Source: Chloroflexota bacterium | Lineage (GTDB): Bacteria; Chloroflexota; Anaerolineae; Aggregatilineales; Phototrophicaceae | DNA: 64,000 nt | NCBI GenBank assembly: GCA_020161935.1 | Contig: JAIUNI010000004.1 | Location: forward strand, 1-64,000 | Direction of reading: 5' to 3' | Part shown: in pieces, positions 43,463-51,280 of the stretch | Layout: the number at the start of each line of letters is the position of its first letter | Numbering within the stretch: the first letter of the stretch is position 1 | Made by a program: the position numbers and the translations under genes | Notes under the pieces: model-generated | Database searches by the model: none | Told to the model about the DNA's origin: nothing | What the model saw: the letters and a program-made list of their open reading frames with translations, nothing else

Positions 43463-43957
43463 CTAGTTCTTCGATGATCGGAATGGTGTGTCGTCCGGTG
43501 GCAGGTTCCCGTGCAGTTCGCGGGCGATTTCGTCCACCGCGTCCCGGGCGGTGTAGGCATCGACCCCGGCAAAGCGCTGATAAACCTCAACCGCCTCGTC
43601 GATGCGTCCGTCGAGGATCAGATCACGGATACCGGCATCGGAGTTGTCAGCCGCCGCCTTTTTCTTCTTGGCGGATCGCTCGAAGCGCTCGTCGGGATGC
43701 CGTTCAGCGTAATCCACCGCGTCTTTCGACTCTTTAAGGCCGTATCCAGTCAGTTGACGATATTCCTTGATGGCTTGGATTTTGTTCCCGCGTTCCAGCG
43801 CAGCCTGCACCGCCTCGCTGTTGATCGCATCCCAGTCGATTTCGGCGGGTTCTTTGGGTGGCTGGTTGCGCTCCTGTCGGGTGACGGCCACGTAATTAAT
43901 GGCGATCAAGGCCACCACGATCACGGCGCAGATAAAGGGGACAATTACAGCTTCCAT
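43463..43957 (-). CDS. Membrane-anchored protein with two L7/L12 C-terminal-like motifs
   Basis: 164 residues. One membrane segment (about 5-22), then a first motif at about 49-87 (ALERGNKIQAIKEYRQLTGY and GLKESKDAVDYAE) that closely resembles the ribosomal L7/L12 C-terminal domain. A Lys-rich linker follows, then a second copy at about 109-149 (GIRDLILDGRIDEAVEVYQR and on). The second copy matches the motif of the four upstream genes, linking them to L12. The ribosomal function is unlikely with a membrane anchor. GAGG precedes the ATG. It is the last member of the array. Confidence 0.6.
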   Translation of the reverse strand: MEAVIVPFICAVIVVALIAINYVAVTRQERNQPPKEPAEIDWDAINSEAVQAALERGNKIQAIKEYRQLTGYGLKESKDAVDYAERHPDERFERSAKKKKAAADNSDAGIRDLILDGRIDEAVEVYQRFAGVDAYTARDAVDEIARELHGNLPPDDTPFRSSKN

Positions 43958-43963
43958 AGCGGG

Positions 43964-44263
43964 TTACCTCTTTTTTCCCTCGCGCAGTCGGGCAATCGCA
44001 TCCCGCGCCGCGTATTCGTCGATGCCGGTGACCGTCCGGTAAACATCCGCTGCTTCGTCGATGTGCCCTTCTTCAATGAGCCGTTCGATGCCCTTATCGG
44101 GTATATTCAGAGCTTCGAGCGACCGCTTTTTTTCGGATTCTTCCGAAGCCAGTTTACGCTTTCGGTTTATGTCTTTGATGATGAAGGAGAAAGCTAGAAC
44201 AATGAGCGTGGAGACAATGATTAGTATGTCAAAGACCGTAGTTGGGTTCACATCAATCGGCAT
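43964..44263 (-). CDS. Small membrane protein with L12-like motif (type A, copy 2)
   Basis: 99 residues. A membrane segment near residues 10-28, a basic charged linker (KDINRKRKLASEESEKK), then the motif GIERLIEEGHIDEAADVYRT at about 57-76, ending REGKKR. Its 3' 120 bp are nearly identical to those of the gene at 44583, although the N-terminal halves differ, which points to recent duplication or gene conversion of the motif-coding end. Six bases separate it from the next gene. Confidence 0.6.
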   Translation of the reverse strand: MPIDVNPTTVFDILIIVSTLIVLAFSFIIKDINRKRKLASEESEKKRSLEALNIPDKGIERLIEEGHIDEAADVYRTVTGIDEYAARDAIARLREGKKR

Positions 44264-44278
44264 TTTATATCGAACTCA

Positions 44279-44581
44279 TCATTTAATCTGTTGATTTTCG
44301 GTTTCCAATGTATCCACCAGTCTTTGCAGCTCGATTCTCGCCTGCTGCTCATTATATCCGGTAAATTTTTGGTAGGCTTGCAGGGCTTCTTCTGCCTTAC
44401 CCGCCCGAATTAAGTCTTTTAAGCCTTCAGCCAACCCTAAATCCGGTGATCGCTTTCGTTTCTTGCGGAGTAAAGCGCGGAAAGCAGCCACTACAATCAT
44501 AATCACGGCTACAGCCAGCGCCCCAAAACCCAGAAATGAGATGATTGCGAACCCGAACACAATAAAGCCTTCAAGTTGCAC
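44279..44581 (-). CDS. Small membrane protein with L12-like motif (type B, copy 2)
   Basis: 100 residues from the GTG at 44581, placed one base after the previous stop and after AGAGG; the frame is open further upstream but overlaps the preceding gene. A long membrane segment (about 5-33), basic KKRKR, then GLKDLIRAGKAEEALQAYQK at about 53-72 and TGYNEQQARIELQRL. Closest to the gene at 44878, so the B-A gene pair seems to have been duplicated. Confidence 0.55.
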   Translation of the reverse strand: MQLEGFIVFGFAIISFLGFGALAVAVIMIVVAAFRALLRKKRKRSPDLGLAEGLKDLIRAGKAEEALQAYQKFTGYNEQQARIELQRLVDTLETENQQIK

Positions 44582-44582
44582 G

Positions 44583-44873
44583 TTACTGCCTCTTCTCACG
44601 CAGTCGGGCAATCGCATCCCGCGCCGCGTACTCGTCGATGCCGGTGACCGTCCGGTAAACGTCCGCTGCTTCGTCGATGTGCCCATCTTCAATGAGCCGT
44701 TCGATGCCTTTCATGGATACCTCATCAGCAGAATTTTGTGAGTGCTTCTTTGTTTTGGTGGATGCAATGGCTTTATCATGCCGATAAGCCATTCTTCCCG
44801 CTTTCAGTACCATGAAAATCGTCAATATCACACCCAAAATCATAATGAGTGAGATTAGTGTAAAATCGGACAT
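44583..44873 (-). CDS. Small membrane protein with L12-like motif (type A, copy 1)
   Basis: 96 residues. A membrane segment (about 5-23), a basic linker rich in Lys, then GIERLIEDGHIDEAADVYRT at about 56-75 and GIDEYAARDAIARLREKRQ. The C-terminal 40 residues are almost identical to those of the gene at 43964. Four bases after the previous gene. Confidence 0.6.
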   Translation of the reverse strand: MSDFTLISLIMILGVILTIFMVLKAGRMAYRHDKAIASTKTKKHSQNSADEVSMKGIERLIEDGHIDEAADVYRTVTGIDEYAARDAIARLREKRQ

Positions 44874-44877
44874 ACAA

Positions 44878-45222
44878 TTACTTTTGCCCTGTTATGCTCT
44901 GTTGGCGTTCAGCGTCAGGTTCAGCCATCAGGCGATTGATAACAATCCGTGCCTGGTTTTCATCTTCGCCCGTAAATTTTTGGTAGGCTTGCACAGCGTC
45001 TTCAGCTTTTCCAGCCGCGATTAAGTCTTTTAAACCCGCCGTTAATGAATGCTCTCGGAGCTGCTTCGACTTCGCGAATGGTGCAAAGCCGTAACGGGTA
45101 CGGAGGAAACGCATCAATCTCCGAACGGCTATTCCTATCCAAATAAGGACACCTATAGCCACCGCCAAAGCTAAGACCCAAGCCACGCCTAACGTAGCGA
45201 ACATAAACGTTTCAATGCTCAC
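44878..45222 (-). CDS. Small membrane protein with L12-like motif (type B, copy 1)
   Basis: 114 residues. A membrane segment (about 8-33), basic region, then GLKDLIAAGKAEDAVQAYQK at about 64-83 and ENQARIVINRLM. First gene of the array, overlapping the unknown gene at 45212 by 11 bases, so translation of the two is coupled. The motif is the same as in the next four genes. Confidence 0.6.
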   Translation of the reverse strand: MSIETFMFATLGVAWVLALAVAIGVLIWIGIAVRRLMRFLRTRYGFAPFAKSKQLREHSLTAGLKDLIAAGKAEDAVQAYQKFTGEDENQARIVINRLMAEPDAERQQSITGQK

Positions 45223-45805
45223 GGTTAGCTCTTTTCGCTAAGGCATCCGCTATCGCGAGCCACGCGGCGGTGTCGCGCCCGGCGACGGCATCATCCAACC
45301 AGAAGGCGGCATATACCGTTTGGCTGATGGGCTGTCCGGTTTCGTCGTCCAGTTCGGCTCCGTGTTCCTGCTGGAAGTCCCACATATCGGGGTTCTCGCC
45401 GTACCAGTAGGCCGCGAGGTCGGCGACGATCAGGTTGCCGATGGCGTTCGCCAGAAAGCGGATGCGGTTCTCGTAGGGGGTTTTACGCTCGGCACTGCGG
45501 GTCATCTCGACCAGCGCGGTCACGTAATTGTTCGCGCCGGGGCTGGCGTGGGGTAAGCCCGCGTCCATCGGTAGGTCGGCGGGCGGCGTGCCGTAGGAGG
45601 CCAGCCACACCAGCAGGGCGCGCGCCCAACTCGCGTCGGGGTGGGCGGCCTCGAACACGGGCAGGTGAGCGTGGGCGCGGGTCAGGCCGATTTCCAACCC
45701 CGCGAAATATTCCACCTCGCCCAGCGCCTCGGCCAGCGCGTCTTGCAGGATAAACCAATCGCGCTCGTGGGCGGCTTCCCGCAGTTGTGCTAACGCCTCA
45801 CTCAT
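45212..45805 (-). CDS. Unknown soluble protein heading the L12-like array
   Basis: 197 residues, mostly helical by pattern, with no signal peptide or membrane segment and no domain I recognise. Visible features: a Trp/Ala-rich middle (SWARALLVWLASYG), a conserved-looking GANNYVTALVEMTRSAERKT, and AAFWLDDAVAGRDTAAWLAIADAL at the end. The AAGGATAGCG ahead of the ATG is a fair ribosome binding site. It overlaps the first array gene by 11 bases and starts nine bases after the upstream stop. Confidence 0.6.
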   Translation of the reverse strand: MSEALAQLREAAHERDWFILQDALAEALGEVEYFAGLEIGLTRAHAHLPVFEAAHPDASWARALLVWLASYGTPPADLPMDAGLPHASPGANNYVTALVEMTRSAERKTPYENRIRFLANAIGNLIVADLAAYWYGENPDMWDFQQEHGAELDDETGQPISQTVYAAFWLDDAVAGRDTAAWLAIADALAKRANREH

Positions 45806-45813
45806 CGCTATCC

Positions 45814-46707
45814 TTACTGCTGTTCTTCATCGTTCACCTTGCTCATGGTACCGGTATGAATACGGTCAACGTTGGAATGAATCTTACTGAGGTGATCCAC
45901 CAACAGTTCTTCCATTTTATCTACTTTATTGTGTAAGTCACGGATTTCAAGTTCGGCTTTGACGTTCACCTCGTACTCGATGTCGTTCCGCACTTTATCG
46001 CGTTCGGTCTGGCGGTTCTGGCTGATGAGGACGAACAGCGATAGGAAGATCGCCAGCAGGGAGACGATCATGGTCAACAGGCCGAACGGGAACGGGTCGA
46101 ACGGTGCGAGGCCGGGGATGATATTGGTGTTCATCGTAATCCAGATGAAGAACCACGCCGCGCAAAAGTAGGTGAAGCGGATGTCGCCCGCGACCAGCGT
46201 CAGGAAGTCCGAGAGGCGCGTGCCGAAGTTGACTGGCAGGGCGCTTTCCTCGTTGGCGTTCCGGGCGACGACCCGCTGGCGAACGAGGATGTCGGCCTCG
46301 CGGATACGGCGACTGAGCATGGTCATGATGTCCAGCGCGGCGTGTTTGTGCTTCTCGAACAGCATCTCAAGGTCGTGGCGGTCGATCACAAACAGGAAGG
46401 TGTCCTGCAAGGCTTTCGCGCCAGCCGAACGCGGCTCGTTATCCAAAAGCGAGAGTTCACCAAAAATGCCACCCGGTTCAATAGTGCTGAGGATGACCCG
46501 TTCGTTGTTGTCGTCCTTCACGAAAATCTCGATCATGCCGGATTGAACGACGTACATCGTGCCGCCCGCGTCGCCCTGATTAAACACCATTTGTCCGGCG
46601 TAAACCCGTTTCTGGTCAAGCTGTTCGGAAAGAACAGTCACTTCGTCATCATCAAGGAGTTCGAACAGCGGAATTTTCTTGAGCAAGTGCGGATACATGA
46701 TCGGCAT
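45814..46707 (-). CDS. Cyclic-nucleotide-binding DUF1003 membrane protein
   Basis: 297 residues. Residues about 10-130 form a cNMP-binding barrel (GDAGGTMYVVQSGMIEIFV, GGIFGELSLLDNEPRSAGAKA; the GELSLL and RSA positions match the phosphate-binding cassette). Two membrane segments near 185-240 belong to DUF1003 (FPFGLLTMIVSLLAIFLSLF then SQNRQTERDKVR), and a coiled coil ends the protein. It would sense a cyclic nucleotide at the membrane. It is the likely first gene of the run leading to the L12-like array. Confidence 0.8.
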   Translation of the reverse strand: MPIMYPHLLKKIPLFELLDDDEVTVLSEQLDQKRVYAGQMVFNQGDAGGTMYVVQSGMIEIFVKDDNNERVILSTIEPGGIFGELSLLDNEPRSAGAKALQDTFLFVIDRHDLEMLFEKHKHAALDIMTMLSRRIREADILVRQRVVARNANEESALPVNFGTRLSDFLTLVAGDIRFTYFCAAWFFIWITMNTNIIPGLAPFDPFPFGLLTMIVSLLAIFLSLFVLISQNRQTERDKVRNDIEYEVNVKAELEIRDLHNKVDKMEELLVDHLSKIHSNVDRIHTGTMSKVNDEEQQ

Positions 46708-46787
46708 GGCGGCTCATCCTTAACTGACATCAATTGGTTAGGTGTTGGAACGCTCCCCTAATTGTAGTCCCTAATATTAAAATGCGC

Positions 46788-47555
46788 TTATAACTTTAAA
46801 ACCGCTTCGGCAGCCAGCCACAACAGCTTCTCGCGTATTGATGTCCGGGAAATCCAATCACGATGATCCCACAGGTCGCCGCTGAGGTCATCCCCACTGT
46901 ACAGGATTTGGGCGAACGCGACCCCACGGAACGCGGCGACGGCGAAGAAGGCCGAGGCTTCCATCTCGACCGTCAGGCAGCCCGCCGCTTTGCGTTTCTC
47001 CATGCGTCCGCGTGTTTCGCGGTACAGGCCGTCGGTCGTCCACGTTTTGCCCGTCACGTAGGGGACGTTATGCTGAGTCAGCACGTCGATGATGGCCGCG
47101 ACACCCGCCTCGCTGGGCAAGGCTTCGGCCTCCGGCGGCAGGTAGTGGTAGGAGGTGCCTTCGTCGCGGATGGCAGCCGTTGGCACGACCACATGCCCGA
47201 CGGTGAGTTCGGCGTTCAGCACCCCCGCGCCCCCACAGGCGATAAATTTGCGGCAGCCGAGCGCGATGAGTTCTTCCAGAAAGCCAGCCGCCAGCGGCGC
47301 ACCCACGCCCGGATGCACGACCGCGACCTTCCCGTTACCGAGTTCCAACTCGTAAATCGGGTTCTTGCCCATTTCGCTGCCGAGTTCGGCGATGACGCGC
47401 CGCCCACCATCACGGCAGACGCTGGTCAGCACGTCCTGAAAGAAGCACAGCACACAGGTTTCGGGAATATCAATCGGCTTGATGACCTTGCGCGGCTCGA
47501 TGATAGCTTCCGGCGTGGGGTCAAAGTCGATAATCGGATAATTTTTCTCAGTCAT
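46788..47555 (-). CDS. Nucleoside phosphorylase (uridine phosphorylase-like)
   Basis: 255 residues from the ATG at 47555, with AGGGAGAG upstream; TTG 47558 is less likely. VAVVHPGVGAPLAAGFLEELIALGCRKFIACGGAGVL is the phosphate and ribose region, and GCLTVEMEASAFFAVAAFRGVAFAQILYSGDDL holds the VEMEAS ribose-binding motif and the catalytic Asp of the NP-I family. It splits nucleosides with phosphate. The base specificity is not clear. Confidence 0.8.
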   Translation of the reverse strand: MTEKNYPIIDFDPTPEAIIEPRKVIKPIDIPETCVLCFFQDVLTSVCRDGGRRVIAELGSEMGKNPIYELELGNGKVAVVHPGVGAPLAAGFLEELIALGCRKFIACGGAGVLNAELTVGHVVVPTAAIRDEGTSYHYLPPEAEALPSEAGVAAIIDVLTQHNVPYVTGKTWTTDGLYRETRGRMEKRKAAGCLTVEMEASAFFAVAAFRGVAFAQILYSGDDLSGDLWDHRDWISRTSIREKLLWLAAEAVLKL

Positions 47556-47588
47556 CAAATGCTCTCCCTGTTCCCTTTTCCCGCAAAT

Positions 47589-47623
47589 AAAAACGCCCCT
47601 TCATCCGAGTTGATGATGGAGCG
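47589..47623 (-). terminator. Terminator between arsR-like gene and nucleoside phosphorylase gene
   Basis: On the minus strand CGCTCCATCATC and GATGAAGGGGCG form a stem with a 6-base loop, followed by TTTTT. It follows the ArsR gene and precedes the phosphorylase gene by about 35 bases. Confidence 0.7.
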
Positions 47624-47738
47624 CTGGTGGTTGTTGGAATGGGGCGCTCGCTCGATCACTCGATGCATGAGCACGTCCCCGACGCTTCAGGCGCTGCTAT
47701 TGGTTGTCCGGCATCGTAGCACGAAAGGCGCGGATTCG

Positions 47739-48071
47739 TCAACCACAGTCCAAGTGGGCGATACTGCTGATGAGGATGTCACGCAGGTGTTCATCGCCGA
47801 GGGTGTAATAGACATGCCGCCCGTGCTTCTGCCAGCGGACGACGTTCATCTCGCGCAGGTATTTGAGCTGGTGCGAAACGGCGGGTTGATCCATGCCCAA
47901 AGCGGAGGTCAGGTCACTCACACACCATTCGCCATGCGCCAGCGCCGTGAGCATACGCACACGAGTCGGGTCGGCGAGGGCTTGAAAAAAACGCGCCACC
48001 TTTCGGGCATCCTCCGCCGAAAGCACCGTGTCACGGTTAGGGGCAAGAGCCGCGAATTCCATACCGGTCAT
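47739..48071 (-). CDS. ArsR/SmtB family transcriptional repressor
   Basis: 110 residues from the ATG at 48071 (CAGGA upstream); a TTG at 48092 also reads in frame. FFQALADPTRVRMLTAL, then GEWCVSDLTSALGMDQPAVSHQLKYLREMNVV is the winged helix. The WCVSDL cysteine and the C-terminal DEHLRDILISSIAHLD with acidic and His positions resemble CadC/SmtB metal sites, so a metal-sensing repressor is likely. The gene it controls is not obvious; a CadD transporter lies 4.3 kb downstream. Confidence 0.85.
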   Translation of the reverse strand: MTGMEFAALAPNRDTVLSAEDARKVARFFQALADPTRVRMLTALAHGEWCVSDLTSALGMDQPAVSHQLKYLREMNVVRWQKHGRHVYYTLGDEHLRDILISSIAHLDCG

Positions 48072-48170
48072 AGTTGTATCCTGCTGCACCAAAACCTATT
48101 CATAACGGTATCAATATTTCGCGTTTGGTGTCAATAGGGCGGCGATCATGGGTGGTGGGGACGGGAGGGC

Positions 48171-48194
48171 GGACGCGATGTATCTCGTCCCTAC
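48171..48194. repeat. Solo hairpin with CTAC foot
   Basis: GGACGCGATGTATCTCGTCC followed by CTAC, in the gap between the ArsR and nucleotidyltransferase genes. Confidence 0.6.
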
Positions 48195-48250
48195 AGACGT
48201 GGTGGTGTTTGGGGTGGGTGACGAGAGTGTACGCCATGCGCCCCAACAGA

Positions 48251-48919
48251 TTATTTGTCGGTGGTAAAGACGATGTGGGTGATGGCGCGTGCCGCGTCGA
48301 GTTTTTCGGTGGGGGGTAGGCGGTCGCTGTAAAAGGTTTCGAGCAGGCTGCCGAAGGTTGGATTGAGCGACCGGATAGCGGCGAGGCGCTGCTTGGGCGC
48401 GGGTGTCCAGTGCTGGCGGAGGTCAAAAAAGAGTTCGGTGAGCGCGAATATTTTCTGGTTAAGCAGCATATTGGCGGTCGCGGGATCGGTTGTCAGCAGG
48501 TGCTGGATGGCGGTCAGTCCGTCGTCTGCGTCAAACCGGAGCTGCGGGATGCTGTCAGCGTCGAAGGGTGGCTTACCGGCTGCGAGTAAAACGTCGGCTT
48601 GCGCTTTGAGGTGGCTCACGGTGCCGTTGGGGTCGTACACAACCCTCGCGACCTGCCAGAAACCGGCGCAGTCGTTCAAATTATCCTGCCAGAAAGCGAG
48701 TGCCGCTTCCGCCGTGGTGTAGATGATCTCGAAGGCTTGGCTGTCGCGGTACTCGACCGTGCGCTTGAAGCCATCGGTCACGATCACCAGCAAATCGACA
48801 TCACTGTTGGGGCGGTTGTTGCCCCGCGCCCACGAGCCGAAAAGGATAATGCCCACCACATCCGGTCGGGCTTGGAGTTCACTGATAAATTGGTTTGTCG
48901 AGGTATTCAAGTGCCGCAC
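48251..48919 (-). CDS. Nucleotidyltransferase-domain protein
   Basis: 222 residues. GIILFGSWARGNNRPNSDVDLLVIV near residues 25-48 is the pol-beta-type GS(x)GRG...DxD active site. The C-terminal 120 residues are helical (HEPN-like length and pattern, with FALTELFFDLRQ). Possible roles include an antibiotic nucleotidyltransferase or a MNT-type antitoxin fused to a helical domain. The GTG start at 48919 has only a weak ribosome binding site. Confidence 0.7.
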   Translation of the reverse strand: MRHLNTSTNQFISELQARPDVVGIILFGSWARGNNRPNSDVDLLVIVTDGFKRTVEYRDSQAFEIIYTTAEAALAFWQDNLNDCAGFWQVARVVYDPNGTVSHLKAQADVLLAAGKPPFDADSIPQLRFDADDGLTAIQHLLTTDPATANMLLNQKIFALTELFFDLRQHWTPAPKQRLAAIRSLNPTFGSLLETFYSDRLPPTEKLDAARAITHIVFTTDK

Positions 48920-48943
48920 CCATAATCAACTTATTGGCGTTGA

Positions 48944-49354
48944 TTATAGCGTTTCGAGGTAAGCGATCAAATCTGCAAGGTCCTGCTGGCTGAGTTTTTC
49001 GCCAAACTGCGGGTACATGATGTCGCGGTAGCCGGAAACCACGAAGGCCGCCGGATCAATGATGCTCTGGAGCAGGTATGCTTCGGCACTCATATCGGGA
49101 ACACGTTCCCCGGCTCGCTGGCTGATGCCCTGAAGCTGCGGCCCAAGACTGAAGGCGCTGCTGCCGAGCGTGTGACAGCTTGTGCAGGGCGGGGCTTCAT
49201 TCGCACCGTGCTTGAAAATATCCTCACCGTGAACGGCATCCCCCACCAGCGCGACGTGATCCGCAGGGTGGGGCACGGTGATAAAGCGGGTGAGATCAAT
49301 GGTGCAGCCGCTGAGGGCAAGCATGATGAGGATGAGGGTGGTAATGCGTTGCAT
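48944..49354 (-). CDS. Lipoprotein c-type cytochrome
   Basis: 136 residues from the ATG at 49354, giving a lipoprotein signal (MQRITTLILIMLALSGC; the final Cys is the lipid site). One haem-binding CTSCH motif lies at about residue 53, and MYPQFGEKLSQQDLADLIAYLETL at the end supplies the distal Met and the last helix. A monohaem electron carrier anchored outside the membrane. A longer frame to 49435 exists but would bury the signal. It is the last gene of the redox cluster. Confidence 0.8.
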   Translation of the reverse strand: MQRITTLILIMLALSGCTIDLTRFITVPHPADHVALVGDAVHGEDIFKHGANEAPPCTSCHTLGSSAFSLGPQLQGISQRAGERVPDMSAEAYLLQSIIDPAAFVVSGYRDIMYPQFGEKLSQQDLADLIAYLETL

Positions 49355-49470
49355 AATCTGTGGTTTCTTACGCTGGATCATTTCGGTTTCGGATGCTGTT
49401 CTTTTGTGTACTGGCGATCCAGTCAGGGAAACCATTAGGCTTCCCTGACGGTGTTACTACTACTCTCGAC

Positions 49471-50508
49471 TTACTGCGCCAGCTTGACCACGCCGCCCGT
49501 CATACCGGGGGCGAAGGCAATCGTACCGTAGCTGACGTAAAGTTCGCCGTCGGGACTCTTGGCAATCGCGAAGGGAGCCATCAAGCCTTCGGCAACCGGG
49601 GTTGCGCCATCAGCGGTGACGGTGACCACGCGACCGGGGCCGGGGCCTTGCTCGCCGAACAGTACCAATTCAACCGCGTACAGGATTTCGCCGTCCAGCA
49701 AGATGTCGGTGACGGTGTTCAACCCTTCAAAGGTTTCGACCAATTCGCCATTCGACCAGTGTTCAATCTTGGCTGCGCCGGGGGCCAAACCTTCACCGAG
49801 GAAGCCCACGTACAGATCATCATTTTCGGCGACTTCTACCGAGGTCGGAACCGAGTTTTCGGGCCAAGTGGCGACGACTTCGATACCGGCTTCTTCCGTC
49901 CAGCTAAACAGGGTGTTGGCACCCGCGTCAGTCACGTACATCGTGCCGTCGCTGTCCCACGCAATATCGGTGACGTTGCTGTCGATTTCGTTGCCATCAG
50001 GGTTGTTGGCGACTTCGTACGGGTAGAACGGGATCACCTGCTTGAGCATCTTGGTTTCGCCGTCGAGTTCGACAACTGAGTCCGCCCAGTATTGGCCGGG
50101 GCCACCGGAACTGACGACCAGCCACAGCGAACCTTCGTGTTCAATCGCGCGGTACAGACCGATGGTTTCGGTTTCAGCCGCGAAGCTGGGCAAACCCTGA
50201 ACAATCGGGGTGCTGGTGCCGTCTGCGGCGACTGACAGGACTTCACCCGACAAGCCAACGTTCACGACGGTTTCGCCTTCCGGCCCCTTCATGGTCAGGG
50301 CGAAGTCACCACCGTTACCGGTGATCGCTACTAACAGGTTGCCGTCGGCGTTGAAGCTGATGCCGCGCGGAGTGCTGAGGTCGCCGAGAACCAATTCACC
50401 GGGCAGCGGCGGGGCATCTTGCGCCAGCGCGGGGCCGATGCCGAAGGCGCTGATGGCGAGAGCTGCGCCGGCAGCTAACTTCAGGAAATTATTGACCGAG
50501 GTCTTCAT
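49471..50508 (-). CDS. ScyD/ScyE family exported propeller protein
   Basis: 345 residues from the ATG at 50508 (AGGAG upstream). Signal peptide 1-30 (ALAQ). TPRGISFNADGNLLVAITGNGG, AETETIGLYRAIEHEGSLWLVVSSGGPGQ and MAPFAIAKSPDGELYVSYG identify the ScyD/ScyE family, a six-bladed propeller named for cyanobacterial scytonemin loci but widespread elsewhere. Its role here is probably general. It lies between two cytochrome c genes. Confidence 0.8.
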   Translation of the reverse strand: MKTSVNNFLKLAAGAALAISAFGIGPALAQDAPPLPGELVLGDLSTPRGISFNADGNLLVAITGNGGDFALTMKGPEGETVVNVGLSGEVLSVAADGTSTPIVQGLPSFAAETETIGLYRAIEHEGSLWLVVSSGGPGQYWADSVVELDGETKMLKQVIPFYPYEVANNPDGNEIDSNVTDIAWDSDGTMYVTDAGANTLFSWTEEAGIEVVATWPENSVPTSVEVAENDDLYVGFLGEGLAPGAAKIEHWSNGELVETFEGLNTVTDILLDGEILYAVELVLFGEQGPGPGRVVTVTADGATPVAEGLMAPFAIAKSPDGELYVSYGTIAFAPGMTGGVVKLAQ

Positions 50509-50648
50509 TTCTATTTCTCCTAGAATATCTTTCAAATCTGATGGACGATTGTGTCACCCGTTACTGTTCAACGATTGTCATTATAGGGTTTAGGCATTTG
50601 CCTTATATCCGTCTAAAGACGGATTTAGGTCGGGACAACCGAACGAGA

Positions 50649-51080
50649 TCAGTCTGCGACCGGTTGGGCTTTCGCCACGTTCAGGCTGCGGATATAGGCA
50701 ATCACGTTACTCAGATCGGTATCGGTTAACGAGAGACGACCGCCCCGCGCAGGCATCACCACACCGGTGGTATTCAGCGGGTCATCCACCGGACGGCCAA
50801 CCTGTAAGAAGGCCAGCAGTTGGGCATCCGTGTGCGCGTTAAAGAAGGCGCTGCCGACCAGCGGTTTACCCAGCCCGTTGATGCCCAGTGCCTGCGGGCC
50901 GTGGCAGCCCGCGCAGACCGTCAAGAAGGTGGTTTTACCGGCTTTCACGGCGGCAGGGTCGAGCGCGATGGGCTGTGCGCTGTTGACGGGACGGACGACG
51001 GTGAGCAGCGCCACCAGCAGCACCGTCAACAAACCTGTGACGAGCATACCGGGGATGAGGAAGCGAGATGAGGCGGACAT
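50649..51080 (-). CDS. Membrane-anchored c-type cytochrome
   Basis: 143 residues. An N-terminal membrane anchor (about 8-30), a haem-binding CAGCH motif at about residue 56, and VVMPARGGRLSLTDTDLSNVIAYIRSL, which carries the distal Met and final helix of class I cytochromes c. A small electron carrier facing outside. Same strand as the cupredoxin and ScyD genes. Confidence 0.85.
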   Translation of the reverse strand: MSASSRFLIPGMLVTGLLTVLLVALLTVVRPVNSAQPIALDPAAVKAGKTTFLTVCAGCHGPQALGINGLGKPLVGSAFFNAHTDAQLLAFLQVGRPVDDPLNTTGVVMPARGGRLSLTDTDLSNVIAYIRSLNVAKAQPVAD

Positions 51081-51096
51081 TTCTCATGAACCTTTG

Positions 51097-51240
51097 CTAA
51101 GAAGCCGTTTGAAAAGTTGATTTTTATGCAGACGGACGCGCTGTCTCGCGTCCCTACACAAGCGAGAATGTTCGATTTGCAGGGACAACAGACAGGCTCA
51201 AATATCCACTATTTCCAACCCTTCTCGAATGGTTTCTAAC
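51097..51240. repeat. Dispersed 144-bp element copy E
   Basis: Ends TAAGAAGCCGTTTGAAAAG and CTTCTCGAATGGTTTCTA, both bordered by TA. The left hairpin (GGACGCGCTGTCTCGCGTCC plus CTAC) is intact, and the right one (AGGGACAACAGACAGG) has decayed. It lies between the cupredoxin and cytochrome genes. Confidence 0.7.
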
Positions 51241-51280
51241 CGGTGGGCGAAGGCTATGCTCCGCCCACCGTGACGATCTG

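Noticed and set aside
47559..47738. Possible riboswitch ahead of the nucleoside phosphorylase gene
   Set aside because: Apart from the terminator hairpin, no T-box, purine, SAM or other core motif could be matched.
46863..48137. 424-codon plus-strand ORF across the nucleoside phosphorylase and ArsR genes
   Set aside because: It spans two well-supported minus-strand genes and a terminator, with shadow-like composition.
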